Shown piece after piece: positions 1 through 8,322 of a stretch of 11,489 nucleotides of DNA (the stretch's first letter is position 1; each line of letters begins with the position of its first letter). The notes below the pieces were generated by a model. The model worked only from the letters and a program-made list of their open reading frames with translations, did not search any database and had not been told where the DNA came from. The stretch lies in the NCBI GenBank assembly GCA_003024985.2, contig PXIH01S0011113.1; one strand, written 5' to 3'. Source of the stretch: Euperipatoides rowelli (taxonomy: Eukaryota; Onychophora; Udeonychophora; Euonychophora; Peripatopsidae). The position numbers and the translations under genes are program-made.

Positions 1-134
1 GTAACTTGCTGAAAAAATGAACAGGATAGTATAGGAATAAAATGAAGAGTTTTATTCTGTAATTTGCTACCAATTCAAGTAGCATATGACATATGTGTGT
101 GTTTTCTTTTGTATAAAGAAAATATAAACACAAT

Positions 135-512
135 ATGTCTCATTTCCTTTGGAATAGTGTCTCGTCATATCAAGGGAGAAGCCAGGATTTTTTGTGGATT
201 GATATGGTGAATGGCATATCAATGAGTGTATATCATCTTTTGATATTGAGGTATATTTTACTTTCAGGGTTATTATTATTTTTGTACTTTGTTGCTGTTC
301 AGGTGTCTGATATTATAGACTTTATTGTGTTGTACTTTAAATACCAATCTCACAAAATAAATAACGTTAGTGAGAAGTCTTTTGTTCAAATTTATGCTCA
401 ACCAGCATTTACAGTGTATTGGTTGCCGCTAGAGGATTGGCCAGGGCTGAAACATCAGGAGAACCTTACTAGACCATTAATTATCGAGTTGCAGTTCGTT
501 TATTCTCCTTGA
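135..512 (+). CDS. Doubtful open frame with hydrophobic core
   Basis: A 125-codon ATG frame that I do not recognise. Residues of roughly 33-70 are strongly hydrophobic (LLILRYILLSGLLLFLYFVA) and would read as one or two membrane segments, but T-rich DNA produces such peptides by chance. A frame this long is only mildly unexpected in 11 kb of about 70% A+T sequence. A GT donor-like site (GAG|GTATAT at 251) could end an exon after about codon 39, so only the first part might be coding. The stretch around 176-200 (AAGCCAGGATTTTTTGTGG) reminds me of transposon-end sequence seen in many animal genomes; that is recollection, not a match I can show. Most likely non-coding or repeat-derived. Confidence 0.15.
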   Translation: MSHFLWNSVSSYQGRSQDFLWIDMVNGISMSVYHLLILRYILLSGLLLFLYFVAVQVSDIIDFIVLYFKYQSHKINNVSEKSFVQIYAQPAFTVYWLPLEDWPGLKHQENLTRPLIIELQFVYSP

Positions 513-1316
513 ACCTTCACTCCTTTTTAAAAATAGAATATTTGCTTCACTACATCGAAAAAAGACTCTGAAATATTTCTTTTAATAAAATAGCAAACTT
601 TTTATAGTATATTATTGTTCATGTATTATCTTATATCTGATTAACCTAACTGATAAGATATATTTATATGCATGTATTTTTTTGTTGTGACTGAAACTAG
701 CAAAAGTATTTTGTTTTGGGGATATTACCTGTTTATATGAAACCTAACTTATGGGAGTAGGGGTCTTAAGATATAATTTGGCCTATTTGTATACTCACAA
801 ACTGAGATCTATCCTCAACACTGAGAATAAGAGCCAAGCTTTGCTGCCAAATTAGTCATGCACTAATAAACACCATATAAAATAGATGGCACTCCATCAT
901 GGATTGTTCCATTTGAGTATCATACCCCGTACAAATTACAAAACATGTTGCTTTCATTGAAATTTCCAGGGTTTTTTTTCTTTCTTTATTACAAATTACA
1001 AAAATAATAAAAGATGTATATATTTACATTTATTAAATCAAGGTGAAAAAAATATTCAATTTTTTTTCTATTTAATAGATAAAAAGTGCTGAAGAGGTAA
1101 AGAAAATATTTATTGAATTTGTTTTGTTTTTTTTTCTTTTCTAAAATATATTAATTACAAGTTCAAAATTGAAATATTTATTAAGGTCTAAAAACAATGT
1201 TTTAATATTACTCTTGAACATAATATTTTCAAGAATAGCACTAAGCTTATATGCTAAGGTATTGCAAAAATATTGATATTATTAATTGAATTTTTTTTTC
1301 TCTCTCTTTTTATAAA
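513..1316. other. AT-rich non-coding stretch
   Basis: No coding frame is supported here. It holds poly-T runs and short inverted repeats such as TATCTTAT (627-634) against ATAAGATA (653-660). It ends in a polypyrimidine tract (about 1290-1312) that leads into the exon-like block at 1326. Most simply it is intron or intergenic DNA. Confidence 0.5.
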
Positions 1317-1325
1317 TTGTCTCAG
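1290..1325 (+). promoter_or_regulatory. Candidate 3' splice site (acceptor)
   Basis: A tract of T and C (ttttttttttctctctcttttt) is followed by TTGTCTCAG, ending in AG at 1324-1325. This fits a metazoan 3' splice site: polypyrimidine tract, then YAG. The open frame starting directly after it is free of stops for 93 codons, which supports use as an exon boundary. No transcript evidence is available. Confidence 0.4.
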
Positions 1326-1607
1326 GAAAACATAATAAGCAACAAAATGAGTAACAAAAAGATTACCAAACAGTATAGTAAAACAGTTACTGAATTAGAT
1401 AAGGAGCCTAATTTAATAATTTTTTCAGATTCAGATGATGTCTTCGATATTAAAACAAGTGCCAAAAAATATAAAGAGATAAAACCACCAGTATTCAATA
1501 GTTCACCTTCTGAAAATGATTCTAGTACTTATAAAATAAAACATAACAGTAAAAGTAAACTTAAGGGAAAATATAGTTCTAGTTCTGATAGAACAAGTTT
1601 AGTGTAA
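1326..1607 (+). CDS. Candidate exon of an unidentified Ser/Lys/Asp-rich, probably nuclear protein
   Basis: The frame runs from the CAG acceptor at 1325 to TAA at 1605-1607, about 93 codons. It could start at the ATG of ISNKMSNKK (1347), but the upstream acceptor suggests an internal or last exon. The peptide is hydrophilic, rich in Lys, Ser and Asp, and looks disordered. Near its middle is NLIIFSDSDDVFD: a short hydrophobic core followed by Ser/Asp repeats, the pattern of a SUMO-interacting motif with CK2-type phosphosites. Further Ser clusters (SSPSENDSS, YSSSSD) and Lys-rich stretches follow, typical of nuclear protein tails. A weak donor (GT|GTAAAA at 1604) overlaps the stop, so the exon could also splice on. 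I cannot assign a family. Composition differs from the surrounding T-rich DNA, but a chance frame is not excluded. Confidence 0.35.
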   Translation, partial: ENIISNKMSNKKITKQYSKTVTELDKEPNLIIFSDSDDVFDIKTSAKKYKEIKPPVFNSSPSENDSSTYKIKHNSKSKLKGKYSSSSDRTSLV

Positions 1608-1620
1608 AAAGAAGTGTAAG

Positions 1621-1690
1621 CTGTGGCTTCGCAATGTACGAAGAACACAGGTTACTGATTAGGAGTTGCTTCTTGCTGGTGAAAGCAAGA
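1621..1690. repeat. Two adjacent stem-loops after the exon
   Basis: The first hairpin pairs CTGTG (1621-1625) with CACAG (1646-1650) and CTTCG (1627-1631) with CGAAG (1639-1643) around the loop CAATGTA. The second pairs TCTTGCT (1671-1677) with AGCAAGA (1684-1690). Both contain G/C and stand out from the AT-rich surroundings. They begin 13 bases after the TAA of the exon-like frame, so they could lie in a 3' UTR, or belong to a small repeat. I see no clear tRNA A/B boxes. Confidence 0.4.
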
Positions 1691-2063
1691 GCCAATTTCT
1701 AACCTGATAAGGAGTTTGCAGTCAGATTTCAGAAAATCCCCCCGCAAAACATAAGATAGTCAGAAAAGGCAACCAAGCATGAGGAAAGACTAAGACAACT
1801 TATTATCTTCATAATGTATTTTTATTATGGTAATAATAATATCTGACAAGTATTTGTGACAAAATAATATGGCAGTAGTCAAAATGATAATGATAATAAT
1901 ATTCTGATTATGATTTGTGTGCTACCCCTAACTATGGGAAAAGTTATTTTGTGTGGCAGTAATATTCAGTAAGGTAATGTCCTGCTTACCCAATGGTTTT
2001 GTGGTGCTGGATCTCTGTTACACAAGCTGCTGATTATGGACCATGAGCTGTGGATTGTCCTGT

Positions 2064-2078
2064 CTGCTGCTGCTGCTG
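2064..2078 (+). repeat. (CTG)5 microsatellite
   Basis: Five CTG triplets in a row, within a slightly GC-richer patch (about 1990-2110) that also carries repeats of TGTGGGTTG. Short and unremarkable. Confidence 0.7.
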
Positions 2079-3181
2079 GTGATCTTACTGTGGGTTGTGG
2101 GTTGGAAAAGATATTCTCCTTGTTACTGTATTATTGTATTTTGCCCAAGCATAGGCTAACTAACATAAGATAAGCTCTCCTGGCTTATCTGACTGGAACG
2201 TATTGTACTGGAACATTTTATTATGTTCCCCATAAAATGAATTAATTGTATTATTCTAGCCAAAGCCTAAAGGCAGACAGTTATTAAGATGTTAGAGCAA
2301 TTAAATAGTTTTTATTTAAGTGAATAGCTGAGTAGCCTAATAACAAAAATAAAGTTACAAACCTAAGGTAGGAGATCCTTTTAATAACTGAAGTTGAGCA
2401 GGAGTAAAATACAAAGAAGTTGTAAAACTATCAGGTAAAATGTCTGAAATATTTCATGAAGGAAAGAAAAATAAATATTTTAAAATATCAAATATGAACA
2501 TTAAAAAAAAACTAATAATGTATTTTTAAAAAAAAAAATAATTTGGTTCACAAATATCAAAATAGGTGCAAAGGCCAAATTATTAAAATGGCTGCAAGAA
2601 CAAAAAAGTTCCATTAAAGATAATTAAATGTAATGAAAATCATAATTTTCCATGGCCATGAAGCAGCTAAACATTTAATGTAACGAGATGTTTTCCTTCA
2701 ACCCCTACTTTGTTTAAATATCATTAAACAAATTATTTAAAGTTTCAAGTTTTAGATTAGAAATGATAATCATATTATATGATGTTTATCTATCTGGCTA
2801 AAGCAGTTTTAAAATAAGATAACTATAGCCCTCGGCTTACTTGCTTCAAATTGCTTGGCTATTGATTAGATCATACAAGATGAAAAACTGATTTTTATTT
2901 TATTTTCTCTTTTACTTAGCATAGTATTTTTCATTGATCAATTGTGGTCCTGTTTAGAATGCACTAAATTTCATTTTGTTTATTCAAGTCATGCTCACAG
3001 ATTAATTATAACATAAAGATAGCCAAATTGACCAAACTAACTTTTTTTTTTTTTATGTATACAGAAACAATTTATTTGCTTAACGTACAGGCAAATTAAA
3101 TACTGTAAGTTAAGTAAAAATGAATGCTTAACAACACTCTACAGTATATTCAGTATATTTTATACTTTATTGTAAAAGCAG

Positions 3182-3224
3182 TGGCTTAAACAAAATTTAT
3201 TTATTTAATTCAAAGTTTAAGCCA
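3182..3224. repeat. 10-bp perfect inverted repeat
   Basis: TGGCTTAAAC (3182-3191) is the exact reverse complement of GTTTAAGCCA (3215-3224), with a 23-base A/T loop. The same ten bases TGGCTTAAAC recur at 5090-5099, just before the tail of the LINE fragment. This may link the hairpin to a degraded piece of such a tail, or be chance. Confidence 0.5.
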
Positions 3225-4026
3225 TAAGCTTATACAGTTTGCTAAAACCACAGAAACTCACCATATGTTTCTGTATTAAGCAGCCTAATATATTGTTTTC
3301 AAATCAAAACAAAACACAAAAAATGTAAACATATAAATCAAATATTTCTTAATCAGAAAATTAAATACATTTATTATCAAGTGCAAATAAAGTAATACAT
3401 AGCCTACATTTAATTTAAAACTAACTTTAAAAAAACTACTAAAATATAAGCTTCAAACTAATCTAAATTAGCAGTCAGGTAAGAAATGTTCTGAGCAAAA
3501 GAAGCTATGTCAAATGCCACATATTTAATATATTTTATCCAATAATTCCTAATTTTAAAATCTTTAAAAAATTTGTTGAAATGGAGATGCTTTTGATTTT
3601 GATTATTATTGCATCTCACAGCCACACATCTAGCAGAAATTTTTTTCAGAAGAATATAAGCAATAAAAAAATTAAAAATTGTTATGTTTTTAAATAGTGT
3701 GATGTAACTGGACTCTATGAAAAAAAAAACTAAAGCAGAAACGAAATGGTGAGCCCAAATCAGTAAACATTAACTGCTTTAAAATAAGAATGATGAGTGA
3801 TTAGTTCATAATAGTGGATTAAAATTTATTTGTAGTATTTTTTTTTTTAACTTGATTTAAAATATGTAGGTCTAATGTTGTTTTTTCGTGATAGTATACT
3901 TTAAGTTGTAATAGGCTATTAATAGTTATAAATAAAATTGAATAAGATACTTTGTACTTAAGTTTTTTAAAAAAATAATTGTAAATTTGAAATTTCCATT
4001 ATAAGGTTGAAAACTAACTATGCAAA

Positions 4027-4356
4027 ATGATGGGATTTTTTTATGCAGACGATATCAAGATGATAAAAGGTATAAATAATGTAAGTGATGCTAAAAATTT
4101 TCAGCTTGGTATTGATTTGCTAGAAGAGAAATGTAAATTAAGTAAACTAATTCCGGTAATAAATTCAGAAAATTCCTTTGTAATGCATTATGGCAACAAT
4201 AATAAGAAATGTGTTTATCTAATGAATGGCAAAGAATTAAAAGAAGAATTAATTGCCAATGATTTGGGTGTGAGTTATGATAATAAGTTATCTTTTGAGA
4301 ATCAAGTTGTGGGCATGAATAGTAAATTAAGAGAATGTTTGGAATTGCCAAAATAA
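4027..4356 (+). pseudogene. Reverse transcriptase remnant, catalytic palm (LINE ORF2)
   Basis: Reverse transcriptase of a non-LTR retrotransposon, which copies the element RNA into the target site. The frame carries FYADDIKM at its start: YADD is RT motif C, whose two Asp residues bind the catalytic metals. It continues with NGKELKEE and DLGVSYDNKLSFENQVV, matching in order the segment that follows the active site in CR1/Jockey-like RTs. Only the end of the palm and part of the thumb are present; all earlier RT motifs and the endonuclease are missing from this copy. The frame ends at a TAA at 4354-4356, after which the homology resumes in another frame. The ATG at 4027 is not a real start: a stop in the same frame lies at 4015-4017, close to the insertion boundary. 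Confidence 0.8.
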
Positions 4357-4415
4357 TCTGTGTTTTTTTTTTAAATAAACATGCCTTTAAACTTATATAT
4401 ACATATTATTTATAG

Positions 4416-4845
4416 CCAACTTTAGATTATTGTTCTAGTGTGATTTTTTTGTAAGGGCAATCTTATTGAGAAATATTTGGATAAGTCCTTCAGGTCCTTT
4501 ACAAAGAGAAACAAAGGATTTAAAAATATGAATTTTGAATCCAGGTTAGAAAGGTTAGACATGTTAAAGCCAAGTCAGAGACTAGTATATAACGATTTGT
4601 TATTTTTATATAAAGAAATCGTTGTCAAATATAATGTAAATAAATATTTTTTGATTAATAATAGAATAGGTTCTAGATTACATAAATATAGTGTTAAAAT
4701 TAATTATTGTAAAAATAAGTTTTATTTAAGATCAGTTTTCAAAAGAAATGTAAAAATCTGGAATGCTATACCTCCTAACTTTTTTTCATTGAGTTACAGG
4801 TTGGAGAGTTATATTAAGTGTGATTTCAAGATGAAAAAACAATAA
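4416..4845 (+). pseudogene. RT C-terminal region of the same LINE copy, frameshifted
   Basis: PTLDYCSSVIF (4416-4448) sits in another frame from the 4027-4356 segment and matches the conserved P-x-L-x-YCSSVW-like block. A slip in the following poly-T run moves the reading to the frame of KGNLIEKYLDKSFRSFTKR (from about 4453), which is open to TAA at 4843-4845. Later landmarks are ESRLERLDMLKPSQRLVYND, LLFLYKEIV and FKRNVKIWNAIPPNFFSLSY, the usual order at the end of CR1/Jockey-like ORF2 (ERL-x-L-x-L; R-x-x-x-DL-x-x-x-YK; WN-x-x-P). About 60 bases between 4357 and 4415 have degenerated. Together with the preceding segment this is one broken ORF2 end. Confidence 0.8.
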
Positions 4846-5132
4846 GTGTTTCTAAAGAGATTAAGATTGTAAGTCTCTGTGTGGGAATTGGGATCTGGGT
4901 GGATGGGAGAAGTTTTTAAGTGCATAGTGTTATTACCGTATTTAACTCATGTATAATTGTATTTTTGTGCATTTATGTTTTTTTTTGGGGTGTTTTGTTT
5001 ATATTTCAATTTGTTTGTTGTTTTTTATTGACATTTACTTTGAATTCAAATTGATTGGTTTCATAAAATCAATCCGCCTGTACAAGCTCTGGCTTAAACT
5101 GTTCAAATAATAATAAAATAAAATAAAATAAT
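4846..5132 (+). repeat. LINE 3' UTR with terminal stem-loop and A-rich tail
   Basis: After the ORF2 stop, the 3' UTR carries a stem-loop ATTGATT (5050-5056) with AATCAAT (5067-5073) about 35 bases before the tail. The tail at 5105-5132 consists of AATAATAATAAAATAAAATAAAATAAT-type repeats and contains AATAAA (5112-5117). In LINEs the 3' end is what the reverse transcriptase recognises, so a hairpin plus a simple-repeat tail is expected there; a role for this hairpin is inference. Confidence 0.65.
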
Positions 5133-5299
5133 CATTACAAAAATCACCTAAAAACTTTCAAATGATAAGTTTCAAAAAGTAAAAACTAAAAATCAATGAC
5201 TAGTATTTTAATTATGTAACCTAAAAATTTTAATTATATATACAGTAACCTAAAAAAATTCACATATCAATATTTCTTTTTAGATATTATGTGCTTTAT

Positions 5300-5474
5300 A
5301 AAAACAAAATCTGAAAAGTACGGTATTTTGTATTTCAAAATTATAGAAAATACAAAAGTATTTTGCATTTTAGATAATTTAATTTTGAATGTATTTTGTA
5401 TTTCAAATAAATTTTTGAGGGAGTATTTTATATTATATTTTCATATTTTTTTCTGAGTATTTTATCCATCCCTG
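5300..5474 (-). mobile_element. Probable hAT-like MITE remnant (one terminus)
   Basis: The stretch is made of permutations of ATACAAAATAC/GTATTTTG. An exact 17-base direct repeat lies at 5323-5339 and 5391-5407 (GTATTTTGTATTTCAAA). It ends in TATCCATCCCTG (5463-5474), whose reverse complement CAGGGATGGATA fits the CAG-x-G start of hAT terminal inverted repeats. Non-autonomous elements with this composition and end are common in animal genomes; that link is from general knowledge. I do not see the opposite terminus, so the copy is truncated or its left edge has decayed. The left boundary given is approximate. Confidence 0.45.
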
Positions 5475-6060
5475 CATGTATTAAAAGATTAAGAACATGA
5501 TTAAAACTAAGGCCTAAATTTTAACTATATTTATTTTTAAATGAGAATAATGATAAAACTTTTACAAAAAAATGTATAAAAAAAAATTAAAAAATAAAAA
5601 CAATAAAAATAAACAAACAAGGATACTAATATAAGAAGACCAAAATGATGCCGGAATGCATCGTTCACACAACAGATGCATCGCCAAAACTACATTAGGC
5701 ATATTCTGAAGAATTGGATCTTGATGAATGAAATAACCTGAATAATGAGAAATAGATATTATAATTATAATTATATAATTATTATAAATCAAATTATGAT
5801 ATCTCAAATAAAACCACATTAATGTTCTGTATACTAATGGCAAGCCATATTTTAGGTTACGTTTGATTTAAAAAATCTGAATTAATTTAAAGTAAATGGC
5901 ACATGATTGTTTACTATAAGTTCAGAAATATGGTGGACAAAAAAAGGTTGTAATTTTGTATGATAAGCTGCAAATGGAATTTAAGTCCTCAATCCTAAAT
6001 AATCTGCTGATATTTTTATGAAGTATTTTCTTTTTTAATTAAAAATAAATTACAATAATA
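5475..6060. other. AT-rich spacer without genes
   Basis: No coding frame is supported. Visible structure: a direct repeat of ATGCATCG at 5656-5663 and 5676-5683, and an A/T palindromic run around 5758-5790 (TAATTATATAATTA core). The open frame on the minus strand across 5562-5843 is Ile/Phe/Leu-rich and looks like a shadow of A/T-rich DNA. Confidence 0.5.
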
Positions 6061-6460
6061 CTATCATTGTCCCAATCATTATTCAACTCCTAATCACCAT
6101 TGCTATTATAATCCTCTTTCTCCTCATCAACAACAACCTTCAACATCAAGCCACAAGACAATCTTCATTATCAGAACCAACAATTCCATCTACTGTACAT
6201 TCACCTCATCCTAAGACAATCTTCATTATCAGAATCAACAATTCCATCTACTGTACATTCACCTCATCCTATTATCACAACCATCATCTCAACCACAATT
6301 ATCATAATCAGAATCACAACACCACTATAACCAGTAACCAGAAACACTGTATCCACAATTGCCAACATCACAATAACCAACACCACAACCATCATCACAT
6401 ATACAGTAAATCTCCATCACTGCACCAACCATTAATAATATCACAACAACCAAGACTATG
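6061..6460 (+). repeat. G-poor CA/AT-rich low-complexity tract with 58-bp tandem duplication
   Basis: In these 400 bases I count only about 18 G on the plus strand, with abundant C in CAT, CAA, ATC and ACC words. It reads like a decayed trinucleotide-type minisatellite. Within it, 6155-6212 and 6213-6270 are adjacent 58-base copies differing at one position (AGAAC against AGAAT), so this duplication is young relative to the rest. The tract ends abruptly where LINE ORF1 homology begins (about 6461-6480). Confidence 0.75.
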
Positions 6461-6480
6461 ATTCATTTAATAAATACATG

Positions 6481-6916
6481 CAGGTTTATACGAGATTGTT
6501 TAATTTGGTTTTGTATGGTATTTCAAGTCTATGTAACATAAAAGAAGTATTTGATAAAATTTGAATTATATTTGGGATGTCAGATAATTCAGGTATAGTA
6601 TCAACAGACAGATTGGGAAGTACTGATATGAAGTATAGACCAATTTTGATAAATTTAATACAATCAGTAATAAATGGAGGTTTTTAATAAACATATGATA
6701 GGTTATTAAAGGATTGAAAAACTTTCAGACAATAAAGTATTTTTGGATTTTTACAAAAGTAGGGAACAAAGAGTTAAAGATAAAGAATTATATAATGAAA
6801 TAAAAATTAGACAAGGCAGAGACGAAAATATTATGATTAAGAACAGTCAGATTGTGGACAGAGAAAATACAAAAAGAAGAGTTATTGATCTTACTGAAAA
6901 TAATGTTAATAAATAG
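6481..6916 (+). pseudogene. LINE ORF1 C-terminal remnant (RNA-binding protein of the element)
   Basis: Three frames must be read in turn. First, from 6481: NLVLYGISSLCNIKEVFDKI, a stop at 6562-6564, then RLGSTDMKYRPILINL. This follows the NL-x-I-x-GI ... RLG-x ... RP-x-L-x-x-F pattern of the RRM-like part of non-LTR retrotransposon ORF1 proteins. Second, from 6702: VIKGLKNFQTIKYF. Third, from 6743: DFYKSREQRVKDKELYNEIK, then ENIMIKNSQIVDR, ending in TAG at 6914-6916; this fits the usual basic, glutamine/arginine-rich C-terminal helix followed by the (I/L)-x-(I/V)-x-(K/R)-x-(G/S)-x-IV block. ORF1 proteins coat the element RNA. The N-terminal part is absent. Confidence 0.6.
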
Positions 6917-6952
6917 CAATTAGTTGTTTTTTTTTGAAAATATTATATATAG

Positions 6953-7642
6953 CCTACTAATGCTTTGTCTCTCACTAATAAAATTGATGCTATAAAAATA
7001 ATGATTTTAGAGAAACAACCAATATTTTTTGCGATCACAGAAACCTGGTTCACTCATACGAATCAAAATTAGTTGATTAATATTAAAGGTTACTTAGTTG
7101 AAGGTAGAGTAAGAGGTCAGGGCAGACGAGGGGGCGACATTGCAGTGATATATAAAAATAATATTGAATTTGAATTAATTAAATTGCAAAATAATAGAAT
7201 TGAAATCTTATGGTTTAGAATAAAAATAAAAATAAAACATGGTTTATTGGAATTTTTTATAAATCTCCAAATGTTGACATGAATTTCAACATGATGTTTA
7301 TGTCAAGTTTATATGAAGAAAATGGTTACTTTGTTAATAATTTTTTTTTTGTCCTTATGGGTGATTTAAATGAGCCAAATTTTGATTGGTCTTCATTTAC
7401 TAAAAGTGGAACTGATCAATTTGAAATAGAATTTAGTGATTTACTGCAAAATATTTTTTTGTTTCAGAAGATAGATTAACATACTGTACATGTTACAGAG
7501 GCTTATATGCAGCATTACTTGATAATGTAATAATAAATGATATCGATTTAATTTCTAATGTGTTCTATTTACCCCCGATATTATGTAGTAACCATGTGAT
7601 TTTGCAATGTGAATTCAGACAACCGGGTTATGAAAGTAGCTT
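6953..7642 (+). pseudogene. Apurinic-type endonuclease domain of LINE ORF2, broken
   Basis: This domain nicks target DNA to prime reverse transcription. Motifs appear in order across three frames. Frame one (6953-7240): PTNALSLTNKIDAIK (metal-binding Asn region), IFFAITETWF (the catalytic Glu in TETW), a TAG at 7070-7072, then GRRGGDIAVIYKNNI. Frame two (7243-7461): FIGIFYKSPNVD and VLMGDLNEPNFDW, the GD-x-N box with the catalytic Asp and Asn. Frame three (from 7461): DRLTYCTCYRGLYAALLDNV and LCSNHVIL, where families normally have SDH; the His is kept but the Asp is Asn. Two frameshifts, a stop and the D-to-N change show loss of function. No initiator Met is visible before PTNA. Confidence 0.85.
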
Positions 7643-8322
7643 TGATAAAAATAGTTTAGATAATAATTTATATTATAATTATATAGGAATTGCCACTGAA
7701 CAGTTTTGTTGCTCTCTCTCAAAATTATATAATATAACATTGGATGATAATGGAGATTTTGAACGAATTTATGATGATTTTTGTGGTAAAATAACGATGT
7801 TGATAGACCGTTATACTCCTAGACATAATAAGAGACAATATAAAGTAAGATACCATGGATGGATTAATGCACATGTTATTGCCCTCAAATAAGAAAACGC
7901 ACTATAATTTAGGAAAACAAAGAAATTTTGAAAATTTTATGAGATATAAACAGAAATGTAATATTGTTACGAGACAAATAAGACAGAATAAATCTCATTT
8001 TATAAATAAACAAAGAGAATTAATTAAGGATAATCAATCTAAGATATATGATATGTATAGACAATCTAAAAGTTTTAATATGGAAAAAATTGGTTACATT
8101 AAGGTGAATGAGATAGTTATTGATGACCCTGTTGCAATTGCAAATTGTTTTGCACAGAGGTATATTGTCTAAAGATTATTGATAGAAAAAATATTGAAGA
8201 ATTATTTATTAACTGTGATGAGGATATTGTAGACAGTGTGAATTCTTCCATGGTACTAAAAATCATAGACGATTTAAAAGATTCATTCGTGACTGAAACA
8301 GATAAGTTCCCAACTATATTTT
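7643..8322 (+). pseudogene. LINE ORF2 linker between endonuclease and RT, broken
   Basis: The endonuclease frame continues to TAA at 7890-7892, through CGKITMLIDRYTPRH. The reading then passes to the frame of NKKTHYNLGKQRN...RQIRQNKSHFINKQR (to 8172), matching the Lys/Arg-rich helical segment that precedes RT in CR1/Jockey-like ORF2. A third frame (about 8172-8322) carries DRKNIEELFINCDEDIVDSV and MVLKIIDDLKDSFVTETDKF, where families have the I-x-x-LK-x-x-K-S-x-G-x-D block at the start of RT; here the G is not conserved (KDSFVTETD). All pieces are in family order, so the breaks are frameshifts rather than rearrangements. Confidence 0.7.

Larger units (their letters stand above)
1700..4014. 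other. Long AT-rich stretch without recognised genes
   Basis: I find no supported coding region in these 2.3 kb. Visible items are a short (CTG)5 run at 2064-2078, a hairpin AGATAAGC/GCTTATCT at 2168-2190, a 15-base palindrome-like ATCATAT-T-ATATGAT near 2770, an inverted repeat at 3182-3224, and many poly-A/T runs. Composition fits intron or intergenic DNA with old, unrecognisable repeats. Confidence 0.5.
4018..5132 (+). mobile_element. 5'-truncated CR1/Jockey-like LINE fragment (RT core to 3' tail)
   Basis: The fragment starts just upstream of the RT catalytic box (FYADD, codons at about 4036-4050) and runs through the RT C-terminal region, a roughly 260-base 3' UTR and a (TAAAA)n-type tail at 5105-5132. 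Truncation at the 5' end with a retained 3' tail is the usual product of target-primed reverse transcription. The CR1/Jockey group is inferred from NGKEL, DLGVSYDNKLSFENQV and WNAIPPNF, which sit where this group has its conserved post-RT motifs. Frameshifts and stops between 4357 and 4450 show it is dead. I could not identify a convincing target-site duplication, which is common for this group. Confidence 0.8.

Noticed and set aside
1612-1760. tRNA gene or tRNA-derived SINE around the twin hairpins
   Set aside because: No cloverleaf, no convincing A box, and the best B-box candidate (GGTTACTGATT) misses key bases.
4091-4351. Minus-strand 86-codon frame
   Set aside because: Antisense shadow of the RT palm segment, which has clear family motifs on the plus strand.
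5562-5843. Minus-strand 93-codon frame
   Set aside because: Runs of Ile, Leu and Phe come from A/T repeats (ATAATTATAATTATAT); no motif or splice signal supports it.
5471-6484. CCTGCATGTATT (5471-5482) and its reverse complement (6473-6484) flanking about 1 kb, like terminal inverted repeats
   Set aside because: Only 12 bases match and similarity ends at once. A few such pairs are expected by chance in an 11-kb AT-rich window. Noted because both lie at element edges.
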